Positions 52,370 to 61,429 of a stretch of DNA of 64,000 bases are shown here, piece by piece. This DNA is from Chryseosolibacter sp964551035 (GTDB lineage: Bacteria > Bacteroidota > Bacteroidia > Cytophagales > Cyclobacteriaceae), in the NCBI GenBank assembly GCA_964551035.1, contig CAZKBK010000006.1, positions 1 through 64,000 on the forward strand, given 5' to 3'. Below the pieces are notes generated by a model, which saw nothing but the letters and a program-made list of their open reading frames with translations, was not told the DNA's origin and did no database searches. Numbering within the stretch: position 1 is the first letter of the stretch; every line of letters begins with the position of its first letter. The position numbers were made by a program, and so were the translations under genes.

Positions 52370-54909
52370 TCTTTCATTTTCCTGAACTCCCTGAACCTCC
52401 GGGTCATGGCCATCCCGAAGCCAACCATGAGCACGAGCGTGCCGAGCCAAAGCACATTGATCAGTGGCTTCTCCATGGCCTTGATGATGATCCAGTCTTT
52501 CTGACGGGAGCTGATGCCGATGGCAAATCTCCCCTGGTCAGGGTGAATGTTCTGGAGCGTTAACCGCACGCCGAGGTCGCGGATCTCATAGGGGATCCGG
52601 GCGACCATGCGGTTGCGAATGACAAAGATCGGCTCGGCGATGTAATCCTGGTATTCACCTTTCACACGGATGATTCCCTTTACCACCACGTCGGCGGAGT
52701 CCAGCTGCACGTTTCCGATGGAATAGATCCGCTGTGCGTCCTCAAGGACGGCCACATAATCATTGACAAAAAACGCTTCGTTCGGCGCGACAAGGATTTC
52801 CTCCATTTCCGACCACTCCACCTTTTCGTGGTCCATGAGGTCCATAACATGGGCGTAGAGATCTTTGGTCAGGTCGCGTTTGATATCCGGAGAAGCGGCC
52901 ATGCCCATGTTGGGATTGTCCTGCACACGTGGGTAAAGGGTGTGCTTTTTTCCTTCAGGATTCACAAGTTCAATTTCGTAATACCGGTTCTCCGGAAAGA
53001 TCTCGAAGGTGTCTTTTGCGCTGTACAGCTTGTCGCCGTCGTACCAGATATCGTTTTTGGCAACCACGAGGTAGGGATCTTCCGTAAAGTCCACATCGTT
53101 CGGGTTCACATACCCCGCTTTGTCGCGCGGCTCCAGCCGTTCCCCTTTGTACTCAATGCGATATTCCGCCATCTGGGCGGGCTCATTGATGAACAGCAAG
53201 AGGTTGTCGCGGTTGAACTCTTCACTCGCCTCCTTGTTGTAGAGCAGGCCGGTATTGTTCAATGAAACGATCTTCGAGTACCCCGAAGAAAAAAGCATCC
53301 CGACCAGCATCAATCCGACGCCAATGTGTGCAACGGCACCTCCGGACAGGCCCGGACTGGAGCGGATCAGGGAGATCAGGATCTTTCCGTTGGCCACGAT
53401 CGTGAAGATTCCCGCCAGCAGGATGGTGATGTACGCCGGTTTGCGAATCACCGACGCGTCATGACCCAACACGATCACCTGAAGGAACAGCACAAAGACG
53501 ATAAGGGTGATCAGCAGGGGTGTCAGGAGTTCCTTTTGCAGGCGTTTCCAATCCATCTTCCTCCACCAGAAAAACTGGCCTACGGCAGAGAGCAGGGCAA
53601 CGCCGACGGCAAACCAAAGTTGATAATCGGTGAAAGCCCGGTTGGTATCGCCCGAGATCGCCAGGCTGGAGGAACCGCCGAGGTTGTTGACAATGGCGTT
53701 CCAGACGGGATAGGACGTAGGAATGATTACCTGGAAACCCATGAAGCAGAGTACGAGCACGCCAACGAACACCCAGAATTCCCTTGACCAGGTCGCCACC
53801 TCCTTTTCGGTTGAAGGGATCTGTCGCCAGTTTGCGGCGGCCAGCGCAATGCCTACCACCAGGAAAAATAGCAGATACAGCAAGAGCTGCCCGGAGAGTC
53901 CGAGGTCTGTAAACGAGTGAACGGATGCGTCGCCGAGTATCCCGCTGCGGGTGAGAAATGTGGAGTAAAGGATGAGGATAAATACGCTGATCACAAGAAT
54001 GATCGACGCCTTCAGCGCCGTCTCGCTGTTCCTGTAGGTGATCATGGTATGGATCGACCCGATCAATATCAGCCATGGAACGTACACGGCGTTCTCCACC
54101 GGGTCCCAGTTCCAATAACCGCCAAAGTTGAGGGTTTCATACGCCCAGTAGCCGCCCATGAGGATACCAAGGCCCAGCACGGCGCCCGCAAAGAGCGACC
54201 AGGGTAAGGCAGGCCGCACCCATTCGCGGTATTTTTTCAGCCATAAACCCGCAATGCAAAACGAGAAGGGAACGAGGGTGGCGGCAAAACCCAGGAACAA
54301 CGTCGGCGGGTGAATCACCATCCAGTAGTTCTGAAGAAGCGGGTTAAGACCCCTGCCATCCTCTGGAATGAATTCCGGGTCGCTCCGGAAAATGGGGGCA
54401 TCCTGCATCGCATCGCGCAACAGGATAAAAGGAGAACTGCCGATCCTGAAGTCGATCAGGGGCAGCACGACACCGAGGATCATGGACGCCAGAAATGCCT
54501 GCACGGTGGCGAAAACCGTCATCACCGGGGCTTCCCAAAACCGGTTCGTGTGGATGAGGACCAGGCCCAGCACGGCATGCCAGAACATCCAGAGGAGGAA
54601 ACTGCCCTCCTGTCCGTTCCAAAACGTGGAGATCAGGTAATGGGAAGGAAGTTTTTTGTCGGAATAGCTGTACGCGTAATGGTACTCGAAGTAGTGATTC
54701 GCGATGATGACGAACAGCACCACGCAGATGCCCAGAACCGACGCGGCGTGGATGTAAAAGGCCACCTTGCCATTTTGCTTCCAGGCTGACTGCCGGGCGA
54801 TGTCGGGCAACGATGTCGCGCGGAAGTAGGAGAAGGCCGATGCAAGGGCAGCGACGAACGAGGTAATGACAAAAAAATGACCGAGATCTCCGATGAGGTA
54901 ATGCATCAT
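52354..54909 (-). CDS. ccmF: Cytochrome c haem lyase subunit CcmF
   Basis: An 851-residue inner-membrane protein that ligates haem to apocytochrome c in system I maturation. The haem-handling WWD motif GGYWNWDPVENAVYVPWL is present, along with FWNGQEGSFLLWMFWHAVLG and conserved histidines in the membrane segments (VIHPPTLFLGFAA). About 15 helices occupy the first 500 residues and the last 40. A periplasmic domain of about 250 residues precedes the final helix. It is last in the minus-strand ccm operon. Confidence 0.95.
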   Translation of the reverse strand: MMHYLIGDLGHFFVITSFVAALASAFSYFRATSLPDIARQSAWKQNGKVAFYIHAASVLGICVVLFVIIANHYFEYHYAYSYSDKKLPSHYLISTFWNGQEGSFLLWMFWHAVLGLVLIHTNRFWEAPVMTVFATVQAFLASMILGVVLPLIDFRIGSSPFILLRDAMQDAPIFRSDPEFIPEDGRGLNPLLQNYWMVIHPPTLFLGFAATLVPFSFCIAGLWLKKYREWVRPALPWSLFAGAVLGLGILMGGYWAYETLNFGGYWNWDPVENAVYVPWLILIGSIHTMITYRNSETALKASIILVISVFILILYSTFLTRSGILGDASVHSFTDLGLSGQLLLYLLFFLVVGIALAAANWRQIPSTEKEVATWSREFWVFVGVLVLCFMGFQVIIPTSYPVWNAIVNNLGGSSSLAISGDTNRAFTDYQLWFAVGVALLSAVGQFFWWRKMDWKRLQKELLTPLLITLIVFVLFLQVIVLGHDASVIRKPAYITILLAGIFTIVANGKILISLIRSSPGLSGGAVAHIGVGLMLVGMLFSSGYSKIVSLNNTGLLYNKEASEEFNRDNLLLFINEPAQMAEYRIEYKGERLEPRDKAGYVNPNDVDFTEDPYLVVAKNDIWYDGDKLYSAKDTFEIFPENRYYEIELVNPEGKKHTLYPRVQDNPNMGMAASPDIKRDLTKDLYAHVMDLMDHEKVEWSEMEEILVAPNEAFFVNDYVAVLEDAQRIYSIGNVQLDSADVVVKGIIRVKGEYQDYIAEPIFVIRNRMVARIPYEIRDLGVRLTLQNIHPDQGRFAIGISSRQKDWIIIKAMEKPLINVLWLGTLVLMVGFGMAMTRRFREFRKMKEKGLE

Positions 54910-54998
54910 TCGAGGTACGAATTACGAGGAACGCGCGCTCGCAAGATACCCTGCGGGGCGTAGCGAGGACTACGATCGAGGTGTAGCTTGGCCAACGC

Positions 54999-55403
54999 TT
55001 AGATTTTAACCTGTTCTTCCTGGTACTTTGAAGGGCATTTTAACAGGATCTTTGACGCGTGGAACACGTCACCCTCGTAGCTGCCGATCACGACCACCTT
55101 TTCAGACTTGGTAAAATCCTGGGGCATCGGCTCGCCGTAGAGCACCTTCTGCTCCCTGCCGTTGTCATCCACCATGAGAAAAGAGAATGAAACCTTGTCC
55201 AGGCCGGGCTCAATACCAACAATCTCCCCTGCGGCATCTTTCTTGAGTTCCCCGACCACGTGGATCTCCTTTTTGCTGCCGGAGGAAGCCAGTTGGTAGG
55301 CTTCTGAAAAACTGACATAGCTGCTCGCGTCGCCGGTGGTGGAAATGAGAATACCCACCGCCGCTGCGATGACGATGATGGCAAGGACGTGCGATGTTTT
55401 CAT
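54999..55403 (-). CDS. ccmE: Haem chaperone CcmE, Cys-type
   Basis: A 134-residue protein anchored by an N-terminal helix (LAIIVIAAAVGILI) with an OB-fold domain in the periplasm. CcmE carries haem from CcmC to CcmF. The usual haem-binding His of HxxxY is replaced by Cys: KCPSKY (Cys123, Tyr127). CxxxY forms are known in archaea and some deltaproteobacteria, so this is a recognised variant, not a defect. The gene stands between ccmD and ccmF, 28 bases after ccmD. Confidence 0.92.
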   Translation of the reverse strand: MKTSHVLAIIVIAAAVGILISTTGDASSYVSFSEAYQLASSGSKKEIHVVGELKKDAAGEIVGIEPGLDKVSFSFLMVDDNGREQKVLYGEPMPQDFTKSEKVVVIGSYEGDVFHASKILLKCPSKYQEEQVKI

Positions 55404-55431
55404 GATTTCGTAGGTTTGGGCAACAGGTCCA

Positions 55432-55683
55432 TCAGGAGAACGGATTCGCCCCTGATTTGGTTTGCTGCAATTCTTCTAACTTTTTCTCCAGCCTGCTGAG
55501 CTTGCGGTCCGTAAGGAACAGGTACGTGACCAGTCCGGCGAGCACGATCAGGATCATGATCACGAGGACGTATATTTTTCCGTCGGACCGGAGGGCGTCC
55601 GCCATCTCGACTTCCTGGGCGAGTGCAGGCATGGCCACCCCAGTGCACAACATCAGCAGGCAAAATTTAAGAAAGCTTTTCAT
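55432..55683 (-). CDS. ccmD: CcmD-like small membrane protein
   Basis: An 83-residue protein from ATG 55683. It has a signal peptide (residues to about 23, MPALAQ), one membrane helix (about 38-58, VLVIMILIVLAGLVTYLFL) and a charged helical tail (DRKLSRLEKKLEEL). CcmD normally helps release haem-loaded CcmE from the CcmABC complex. Assignment comes from its position between ccmC and ccmE and its topology. The start overlaps the end of ccmC by 17 bases. Confidence 0.8.
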   Translation of the reverse strand: MKSFLKFCLLMLCTGVAMPALAQEVEMADALRSDGKIYVLVIMILIVLAGLVTYLFLTDRKLSRLEKKLEELQQTKSGANPFS

Positions 55684-56344
55684 GTTCAAGTTCCGAGATT
55701 TTTTCCTTCATATTTCTGTATCGGATACGCTGTAAAGCGATCCATGTTCCGATGATAAACCACCCGAGAATCGCCGGGTAAAAGACCAGCCGCATCCGGC
55801 TGTCGAGGTCGTACGCGTTGAAGCCGGGATTGCCGCCGCTCCCCGGGTGCATGGAGTCCGTAAGCCGGGGAATAATGAATAACAGGGGCACCATCGCCGC
55901 GAAAGCGAAGATGTTGTACACCGCGCTCAGCCGCGCCCGTTGCTCGATGTTGTCAACGGAACCCCTGAGGACGAAATAAGCCAGGTAGACCAGCAGGGCG
56001 ATGGCCGCAGAATTCTGCTTCGGATCGCCATGCCAGGGCGATCCCCAGGTATAGTTAGCCCAAAGCATGCCGGTAAGCATGCCCAGGATTCCGAACACCA
56101 GTCCGGCGTTGGCGAACTCCACGGACTTCCGGTCGGTTTCCGCGGTCGGTTTTCGCAGGTAAACGATGGCGAAATAGAGCGACACCGAAAATAGAAAAAC
56201 CATCCCGAACCACATCGGGACGTGGAAATACAGTGCGCGAACGGTTTCGTTGAGGATATCGAGCCGGGGTACCGGTAAGAGCATGCCCGCCGTGTGCACG
56301 TAAACGAGCAGCAATACCCCAGTTATCTTCAACCATGTTTTCAT
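55667..56344 (-). CDS. ccmC: Haem exporter CcmC/CcsA-family protein
   Basis: A 225-residue inner-membrane protein with six helices and the WWD-type motif ANYTWGSPWHGDPKQNS, flanked by histidines in LYFHVPMWFG and DSMHPGSGG. It loads haem onto CcmE. ATG 56344 (KTWLKITG) is chosen; ATG 56350 is two codons longer, and the frame open to 56428 would overlap ccmB. ccmD overlaps its 3' end. Confidence 0.93.
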   Translation of the reverse strand: MKTWLKITGVLLLVYVHTAGMLLPVPRLDILNETVRALYFHVPMWFGMVFLFSVSLYFAIVYLRKPTAETDRKSVEFANAGLVFGILGMLTGMLWANYTWGSPWHGDPKQNSAAIALLVYLAYFVLRGSVDNIEQRARLSAVYNIFAFAAMVPLLFIIPRLTDSMHPGSGGNPGFNAYDLDSRMRLVFYPAILGWFIIGTWIALQRIRYRNMKEKISELEHEKLS

Positions 56345-56373
56345 AGGCATTATCAGCGGGCCAGGAGGCACCC

Positions 56374-57057
56374 TTAGCTGCGCCAAATATAAGGGAAGAG
56401 GAGGTATGCGAGCGCCCCCGAAATGCAATTAATTGCCACAAGGTTCAGCAACTCATCGTAACTGGCTGAACGGTCCAGGCCATCGAGGACATTCTTCGTG
56501 ATCTTTATCGCCATGAGCAGTAAACCGACCACAACGGGGAAGCTCAGCACCGCCATCAGCACGGCGCCGTTGTTCGCTTTCGCGGAAATTCCCGAGATCA
56601 GACTCAGCGAAGCGGAAAAACCGATGCTCGTGAGGGCGAGCGTAAGCATGAACAGGGCGACATCCTCCACCGGATTAGAGATAAACACAGAGAAGAAAAT
56701 GTAACCCGCAAACGACAACACGAAACATAAGATCGTGTTGTAGATGATTTTTGAAATAATGATCGCCTGGGGCGTAGCAACGGAATAGTAGTAGATCGAG
56801 AGACCCTTCTTTTCGCCGATAAAACTCTTGGCTACGGAATTGATAACCGAAAAGAGCATGGTCAGCCAAAAGAGGGCCGCCCAGGTGATCTCATTGATGG
56901 TCGCCTGCCGTAAACGGAAGGTGAGGTAGCAGATGAACGTGAGGCTGAGCAAATAGAGGCCGATGCCCGCGATGACCGATTTCTTTCTCAGTTCGAGGGT
57001 GAGTTCCTTGGCGATCAGGATTTTAACGGCGTTATACAATCGTGGGTTTGTCGTCAC
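56374..57057 (-). CDS. ccmB: Haem exporter membrane subunit CcmB
   Basis: A 227-residue permease with six helices and the CcmB-type N-terminus (ILIAKELTLELRKKS). It works with the ATPase CcmA in system I. No ccmA is in the operon or window, so the ATPase must be encoded elsewhere. Start uncertain: GTG 57057 is the longest, while a TTG 18 bases further in would give a more usual N-terminus. The gene is divergent from the polysaccharide locus; the 182-base gap holds repeated TTTTTGCG motifs and no clear gene. Confidence 0.9.
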   Translation of the reverse strand: MTTNPRLYNAVKILIAKELTLELRKKSVIAGIGLYLLSLTFICYLTFRLRQATINEITWAALFWLTMLFSVINSVAKSFIGEKKGLSIYYYSVATPQAIIISKIIYNTILCFVLSFAGYIFFSVFISNPVEDVALFMLTLALTSIGFSASLSLISGISAKANNGAVLMAVLSFPVVVGLLLMAIKITKNVLDGLDRSASYDELLNLVAINCISGALAYLLFPYIWRS

Positions 57058-57239
57058 AATATAAACATAACCACTTAATCTGTCAGTATAACCTATACCA
57101 GCCGTTTCGGAATGCGTGCTTACGCTTAAGCAATGAAATCTTGTCAGCGTACCCCGGCGGGGAAGTTTTTGCGATATTGAAACTAGTCCAAAAAATTCGC
57201 GATTTTTGCGCGGTTGTCAACAGGCCGACTTTGTTAAGC

Positions 57240-58370
57240 ATGAGTATGAAGGAAATAAGAATGGTGGATCTGCAGACGCAGTATCAACGAATAAAGGGTG
57301 AAATTGATAAAGCTATTCAGCAAGTGGTGTCCTCATCGAGCTTCATACAGGGGCCGGAGGTAAAGGGGTTTGCCGACGCCCTGGGCACGTATTTGGGTGA
57401 TGTAAACGTGATCCCTTGTGGCAATGGGACCGACGCCCTCCAGATCGCGATGATGGCGCTGGAATTACAACCCGGCGATGAAGTGATCGTACCGGTTCAC
57501 ACCTATGTGGCTACCGCCGAAGTGATTGCCCTGCTGCGACTGGTACCGGTGTTCGTGGACGTCGATCCCAACACATTCAATATCGACGTTAGCCGCGTCG
57601 AAGAAAGGATCAACCCCCGGACCAGGGCCATTGTCCCCGTTCACTTGTACGGACAATGTTGTGACATGGAGCCGCTGATAGCCATTGCCGCCAGACACAA
57701 CCTGCATGTGATCGAAGATACGGCGCAAGCCCTGGGCGCCGAGTATTTATTTTCTGATGGAACCCGGAAACGCGCCGGCACCATCGGCACCATCGGGACA
57801 ACCTCCTTCTTCCCATCAAAGAACCTCGGCTGTTATGGCGATGGCGGGGCTGTTGTCTGCCATGATCGGGGCTTGAGCAACAAGGTCCGCATGATTGCCA
57901 ACCACGGCCAAAGCGAAAAGTATCGCCATGACCTGATCGGCGTTAACAGTCGGCTGGACACCCTGCAGGCGGCCATTTTGAACGTCAAACTAAAACACCT
58001 TGACGATTACACCGAACGCCGCAGGCGAGCAGCGGAATACTATGACCGGGTGCTCGCCGGCATCAAAGGGGTGCGCACCCCATATCGTCAAAAAAATTCG
58101 ACGCACGTTTTTCATCAATACACCCTGTGCGTGGAACGCCGCGATGATCTCAAGGCTTTTCTCGGACGGCATGGCATTCCATCGGTTATTTACTACCCCA
58201 TTCCACTCCACCTTCAAAACGCCTACCGCGACGGAATTCACAAAGAGGGGGCGTTCCCGGTAACCGAGGAACTCTCGCGGTCAGTGCTCTCTTTGCCGAT
58301 TCATACGGAGATGACTGAAGAAGAGCTTGCGTTTATTTGCGACACGATAAGAAACTTTTACAATGGCTGA
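57240..58370 (+). CDS. wbpE: DegT/DnrJ/EryC1-type aminotransferase, WbpE/WlbC-like
   Basis: A 376-residue PLP-dependent sugar aminotransferase. The PLP lysine is Lys194 in FFPSKNLGCYGDGGA. Other family marks are GNGTDALQIAMMAL, HLYGQCCDMEPL and VNSRLDTLQAAIL. WbpE/WlbC aminates the 3-keto-uronic acid UDP sugar made by WbpB. The gene overlaps wbpD by 8 bases, and the WbpB-type gene is at 62815, so the pathway assignment is supported by context. ATG 57240 and ATG 57246 are both possible starts. Confidence 0.9.
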   Translation: MSMKEIRMVDLQTQYQRIKGEIDKAIQQVVSSSSFIQGPEVKGFADALGTYLGDVNVIPCGNGTDALQIAMMALELQPGDEVIVPVHTYVATAEVIALLRLVPVFVDVDPNTFNIDVSRVEERINPRTRAIVPVHLYGQCCDMEPLIAIAARHNLHVIEDTAQALGAEYLFSDGTRKRAGTIGTIGTTSFFPSKNLGCYGDGGAVVCHDRGLSNKVRMIANHGQSEKYRHDLIGVNSRLDTLQAAILNVKLKHLDDYTERRRRAAEYYDRVLAGIKGVRTPYRQKNSTHVFHQYTLCVERRDDLKAFLGRHGIPSVIYYPIPLHLQNAYRDGIHKEGAFPVTEELSRSVLSLPIHTEMTEEELAFICDTIRNFYNG

Positions 58371-58947
58371 GGAAATTAACTACCACGCGCATCCAACAGC
58401 GGTGATCGACGAAGGTTGCATGATTGGGCAGGGCACGAAAATATGGCATTTTTCGCATGTCATGGCCGGATGCGTAATCGGCGACAACTGCAACCTCGGA
58501 CAAAATGTCGTCGTATCGCCACAGGTGGTTCTCGGAAACAACGTGAAGATCCAGAACAACGTCTCTATCTACACGGGTGTAGTCTGTGAGGATGACGTTT
58601 TTTTGGGCCCCTCAATGGTCTTTACCAACGTCATCAACCCGCGGAGCGCGGTCAACCGACGGGGACAATACGCAAAGACCCTCGTCAAACAGGGTGCGTC
58701 CATTGGGGCTAATGCAACCATCGTCTGCGGACATACGATTGGCAAATATGCCCTCATCGGAGCAGGTGCGGTCGTTACGAAAGACATTCCGGACTATGCG
58801 CTCGTTATCGGCAACCCGGCCCGGCGAACCGGATGGGTCAGCGAGTATGGGCACAAGCTGGAATTCGACGCCGATGGACTGGCCAAGTGCCCGGAGAGTG
58901 GCCAACTTTATCGATTGACGGAAGGACAGGTTGCAAGGATTGAGTAG
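58363..58947 (+). CDS. wbpD: UDP-sugar N-acetyltransferase, WbpD/WlbB-like
   Basis: A 194-residue left-handed beta-helix acyltransferase with repeating hexapeptides (VIGDNCNLGQNVVVSPQ, IGKYALIGAGAVVTKDIP). The first segment AHPTAVIDEGCMIGQGTKIWHFSHV is typical of WbpD/WlbB, which uses acetyl-CoA to acetylate the 3-amino group to give UDP-GlcNAc(3NAc)A. The start lies inside the end of wbpE. The C-terminus holds a small zinc-ribbon-like piece (CPESGQLY), incomplete compared with some homologues. Confidence 0.92.
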   Translation: MAEEINYHAHPTAVIDEGCMIGQGTKIWHFSHVMAGCVIGDNCNLGQNVVVSPQVVLGNNVKIQNNVSIYTGVVCEDDVFLGPSMVFTNVINPRSAVNRRGQYAKTLVKQGASIGANATIVCGHTIGKYALIGAGAVVTKDIPDYALVIGNPARRTGWVSEYGHKLEFDADGLAKCPESGQLYRLTEGQVARIE

Positions 58948-58989
58948 GCTGGAATCCCCTCGTCAAATTGGAGGAATCTCGTTTATTCA

Positions 58990-58997
58990 TAAATTTG
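58990..58997 (+). promoter_or_regulatory. Candidate -7 element before the nucleotide-sugar dehydrogenase
   Basis: TAAATTTG matches TAnnTTTG exactly in the 196-base gap after wbpD. It precedes both the 24-codon wbpB-like remnant and the dehydrogenase at 59144. Confidence 0.4.
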
Positions 58998-59047
58998 CGA
59001 TCTCTTAAGGAATTATAGCTCGCCCCGAACGATTGACATGCCCATTG

Positions 59048-59122
59048 ATGAAGAATTTCGCTCCGATTGGCGTAGCGGGATTTGGCGTCCCTGCCAGAAA
59101 TGTCCTGGTAAACAAGACATAA
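59048..59122 (+). pseudogene. 5' remnant of a second wbpB-like oxidoreductase gene
   Basis: The 24-codon frame begins MKNFAPIGVAGFGVPA and stops at 59122. The intact gene at 62815 begins MKNFALIGAAGFVAPR; 11 of 16 residues agree, and about 78% of the first 45 bases agree by hand count. The rest of the gene is missing, and an unrelated sequence follows. Its place right after wbpD is a natural position for wbpB, so it looks like the stump of a lost copy. It could instead be a short chance frame, but the match is too long for comfort. Confidence 0.7.
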
Positions 59123-59143
59123 ACTAAAGTAAACAGAAGCAAA

Positions 59144-60394
59144 GTGGAAAAAATAGGTATTATCGGTCTTGGCTATGTAGGCCTTCCTCTGGCCGTGGAA
59201 TTTGGAAAATCCTTTGAGGTCATGGGATTCGACATCAATAAAGAGCGGATCGAAGAATTGCAGAAGGGGATTGATCGCACCTGTGAGGTGGATGACCCTG
59301 AACTGAAAGCAGCTACTAAGCTCAAATTCACAGATGACATCAAAGATTTAAGTGACGTCAATTATTTCATTGTCACCGTGCCGACGCCGGTCGACGAGTA
59401 TAAAAAACCCGACCTCCGGCCCCTGGAAAGTGCCAGCCGTACGGTTGGAACGGTTCTGACGAAAGGGGACATTGTCATTTATGAATCCACTGTATACCCA
59501 GGCTGCACGGAGGAAGTATGCGTGCCTATCCTTGAGCGGGTTAGCGGATTGAAGTTCAACCTTGACTTCTTCGCTGGGTATTCGCCGGAACGCATAAACC
59601 CCGGGGACAAGGAGCACCGCGTGGCTACCATTAAGAAAGTCACAAGCGGAAGCACCCCCGACATTGCCGAAAGGGTGGATCAGTTATACAGGCGAATCAT
59701 TGGCGCAGGCACACACAAGGCCTCATCCATCAAGGTGGCCGAAGCAGCCAAGGTCATCGAGAACTCTCAGCGCGACATCAACATTGCATTTGTCAATGAG
59801 CTTTCGTTGATTTTTGAGCGAATGAACATTGACACCCATGAGGTCCTCGAAGCGGCCGGCACAAAATGGAACTTCCTTCCCTTCCGGCCGGGGTTGGTCG
59901 GCGGCCACTGCATCGGTGTGGACCCTTATTATCTTACGCACAAGGCAGAGAGTGTCGGTTACAGGCCCGAGGTGATCCTTTCCGGTAGGCGTATCAACGA
60001 CAACATGGGCATACACATCGCGAATACAGTGATCAAGCTGATGGCGAGAAACAATGTACCGATCAACAAGGCTAATGTATTGATGCTGGGCATAACTTTT
60101 AAGGAAAATTGCCCGGATATCCGGAACAGCCGTGTGGTCGATGTCATCGCGGAACTCAGGAGCTATGGTACGAACGTTGAAATCTACGACCCGCATGCCA
60201 GCGTTGAGGAAGTAAAGCACGAGTATGGGCTCGATATGATTTCTTCGCCTGACAAGCGCTATGACGCCATCGTCGCGGCGGTGAGCCATGATGAATTCCG
60301 ACAGCTTGATTGGAAATCGTTAATGCACGGCCACACGGTGATTTATGATGTAAAGGGAAGTCTGGACAAGAAGATGGTAACGGCGCGACTTTGA
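59144..60394 (+). CDS. UDP-N-acetylhexosamine 6-dehydrogenase (WbpO/TviB-like)
   Basis: A 416-residue UDP-glucose/GDP-mannose dehydrogenase-family enzyme that oxidises C6 of a UDP sugar twice to the uronic acid. The NAD site is IGIIGLGYVGLPLAVEFG, the catalytic Cys256 is in GGHCIGVDPYYL, and DINKERIEELQKGIDRTCEV resembles the WbpO/TviB branch acting on UDP-GalNAc or UDP-GlcNAc. It may supply the uronic acid substrate of WbpB. The start is GTG 59144; no ATG fits. galE follows after 4 bases. Confidence 0.9.
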   Translation: MEKIGIIGLGYVGLPLAVEFGKSFEVMGFDINKERIEELQKGIDRTCEVDDPELKAATKLKFTDDIKDLSDVNYFIVTVPTPVDEYKKPDLRPLESASRTVGTVLTKGDIVIYESTVYPGCTEEVCVPILERVSGLKFNLDFFAGYSPERINPGDKEHRVATIKKVTSGSTPDIAERVDQLYRRIIGAGTHKASSIKVAEAAKVIENSQRDINIAFVNELSLIFERMNIDTHEVLEAAGTKWNFLPFRPGLVGGHCIGVDPYYLTHKAESVGYRPEVILSGRRINDNMGIHIANTVIKLMARNNVPINKANVLMLGITFKENCPDIRNSRVVDVIAELRSYGTNVEIYDPHASVEEVKHEYGLDMISSPDKRYDAIVAAVSHDEFRQLDWKSLMHGHTVIYDVKGSLDKKMVTARL

Positions 60395-60398
60395 TAAA

Positions 60399-61427
60399 AT
60401 GGGACTACGAACACTGGTTACGGGTGGCGCGGGATATATTGGCGCCCACACTGCCGCCGAATTGATTGCCGGCGGTCACGAGGTGGTTATCATTGACAAT
60501 CTTTCAAGAAGCGATGAAACGTTGTTGAGGGGTTTAGAGCAACTAACGGGTTCAAAGCCCAACTTCCACAAGGGCGATTGCAGCGACCGGGTGTTTCTGG
60601 AAAAGGTTTTTATAGAACAAGGCCCGTTCGACACTGTGCTTCATTTTGCTGCTTTTAAATCGGTAGGGGAGTCGGTCCGGGAGCCGTTGTTGTACTATCG
60701 AAACAATGTAGATTCACTGCTGGTGCTGCTGGAAGTAATGAAAGAACAAGGTGTCAGGAATCTAATCTTTTCTTCGTCGTGCACCGTGTACGGGCAGCCC
60801 GATCAGATCCCGGTGGATGAAAGTGCGCCGTTCAAGCGTGCGGTATCGCCGTATGGGGCGACCAAACAGGTGTGCGAGCGAATTTTAGAGGATGTTTACC
60901 CACAAGGGTTCCGGGTCGTATCGCTTCGGTATTTCAATCCAATAGGCGCTCATCCCTCGGCTCTAATGGGTGAATTGCCGATTGGTGTCCCAAACAATCT
61001 TGTTCCGTATATTACTCAAACAGCCGCCGGATTGCGGGAAGTATTAACGATTTTCGGTAGCGACTATTCCACCCCGGATGGCACTTGTATCCGAGATTTT
61101 ATTCATGTGGTCGATGTCGCTCGTGCCCATTGCGAGGCCATGGAATTTTTGCAGAAAACGAGAAGTGACTCGTACCTGGGCGCGTTCAATCTAGGAACAG
61201 GAAGAGGATGCTCGGTGATGGAACTGATCAAGGAGTTCATTGACGCGACGGGCGAAAATATTTCTATCGAGATAGGCGCAAGAAGACCTGGCGACGTGGA
61301 CCGAATCTTCGCAAATCCGGAAAAAGCAATGAAGAAATTTGATTGGGAACCGAAATATTCAATCCGAGATTCGCTAGTTCACGGATGGGCTTGGGAGAAA
61401 CGGCTACACCGGAGCCGGAAAAGGTAG
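60399..61427 (+). CDS. galE: UDP-glucose/UDP-GlcNAc 4-epimerase
   Basis: A 342-residue extended SDR with the NAD motif TGGAGYIGAHTAAEL, catalytic Ser in SSSCTVYG, catalytic Tyr-x-x-x-Lys in SPYGATKQ, and the GalE signature STPDGTCIRDFIHVVDVA. It interconverts UDP-glucose and UDP-galactose, and may act on the N-acetyl forms. It forms a pair with the preceding dehydrogenase. The stop is only 2 bases from the stop of the opposing Wzz-like gene. Confidence 0.93.
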   Translation: MGLRTLVTGGAGYIGAHTAAELIAGGHEVVIIDNLSRSDETLLRGLEQLTGSKPNFHKGDCSDRVFLEKVFIEQGPFDTVLHFAAFKSVGESVREPLLYYRNNVDSLLVLLEVMKEQGVRNLIFSSSCTVYGQPDQIPVDESAPFKRAVSPYGATKQVCERILEDVYPQGFRVVSLRYFNPIGAHPSALMGELPIGVPNNLVPYITQTAAGLREVLTIFGSDYSTPDGTCIRDFIHVVDVARAHCEAMEFLQKTRSDSYLGAFNLGTGRGCSVMELIKEFIDATGENISIEIGARRPGDVDRIFANPEKAMKKFDWEPKYSIRDSLVHGWAWEKRLHRSRKR

Positions 61428-61429
61428 AG

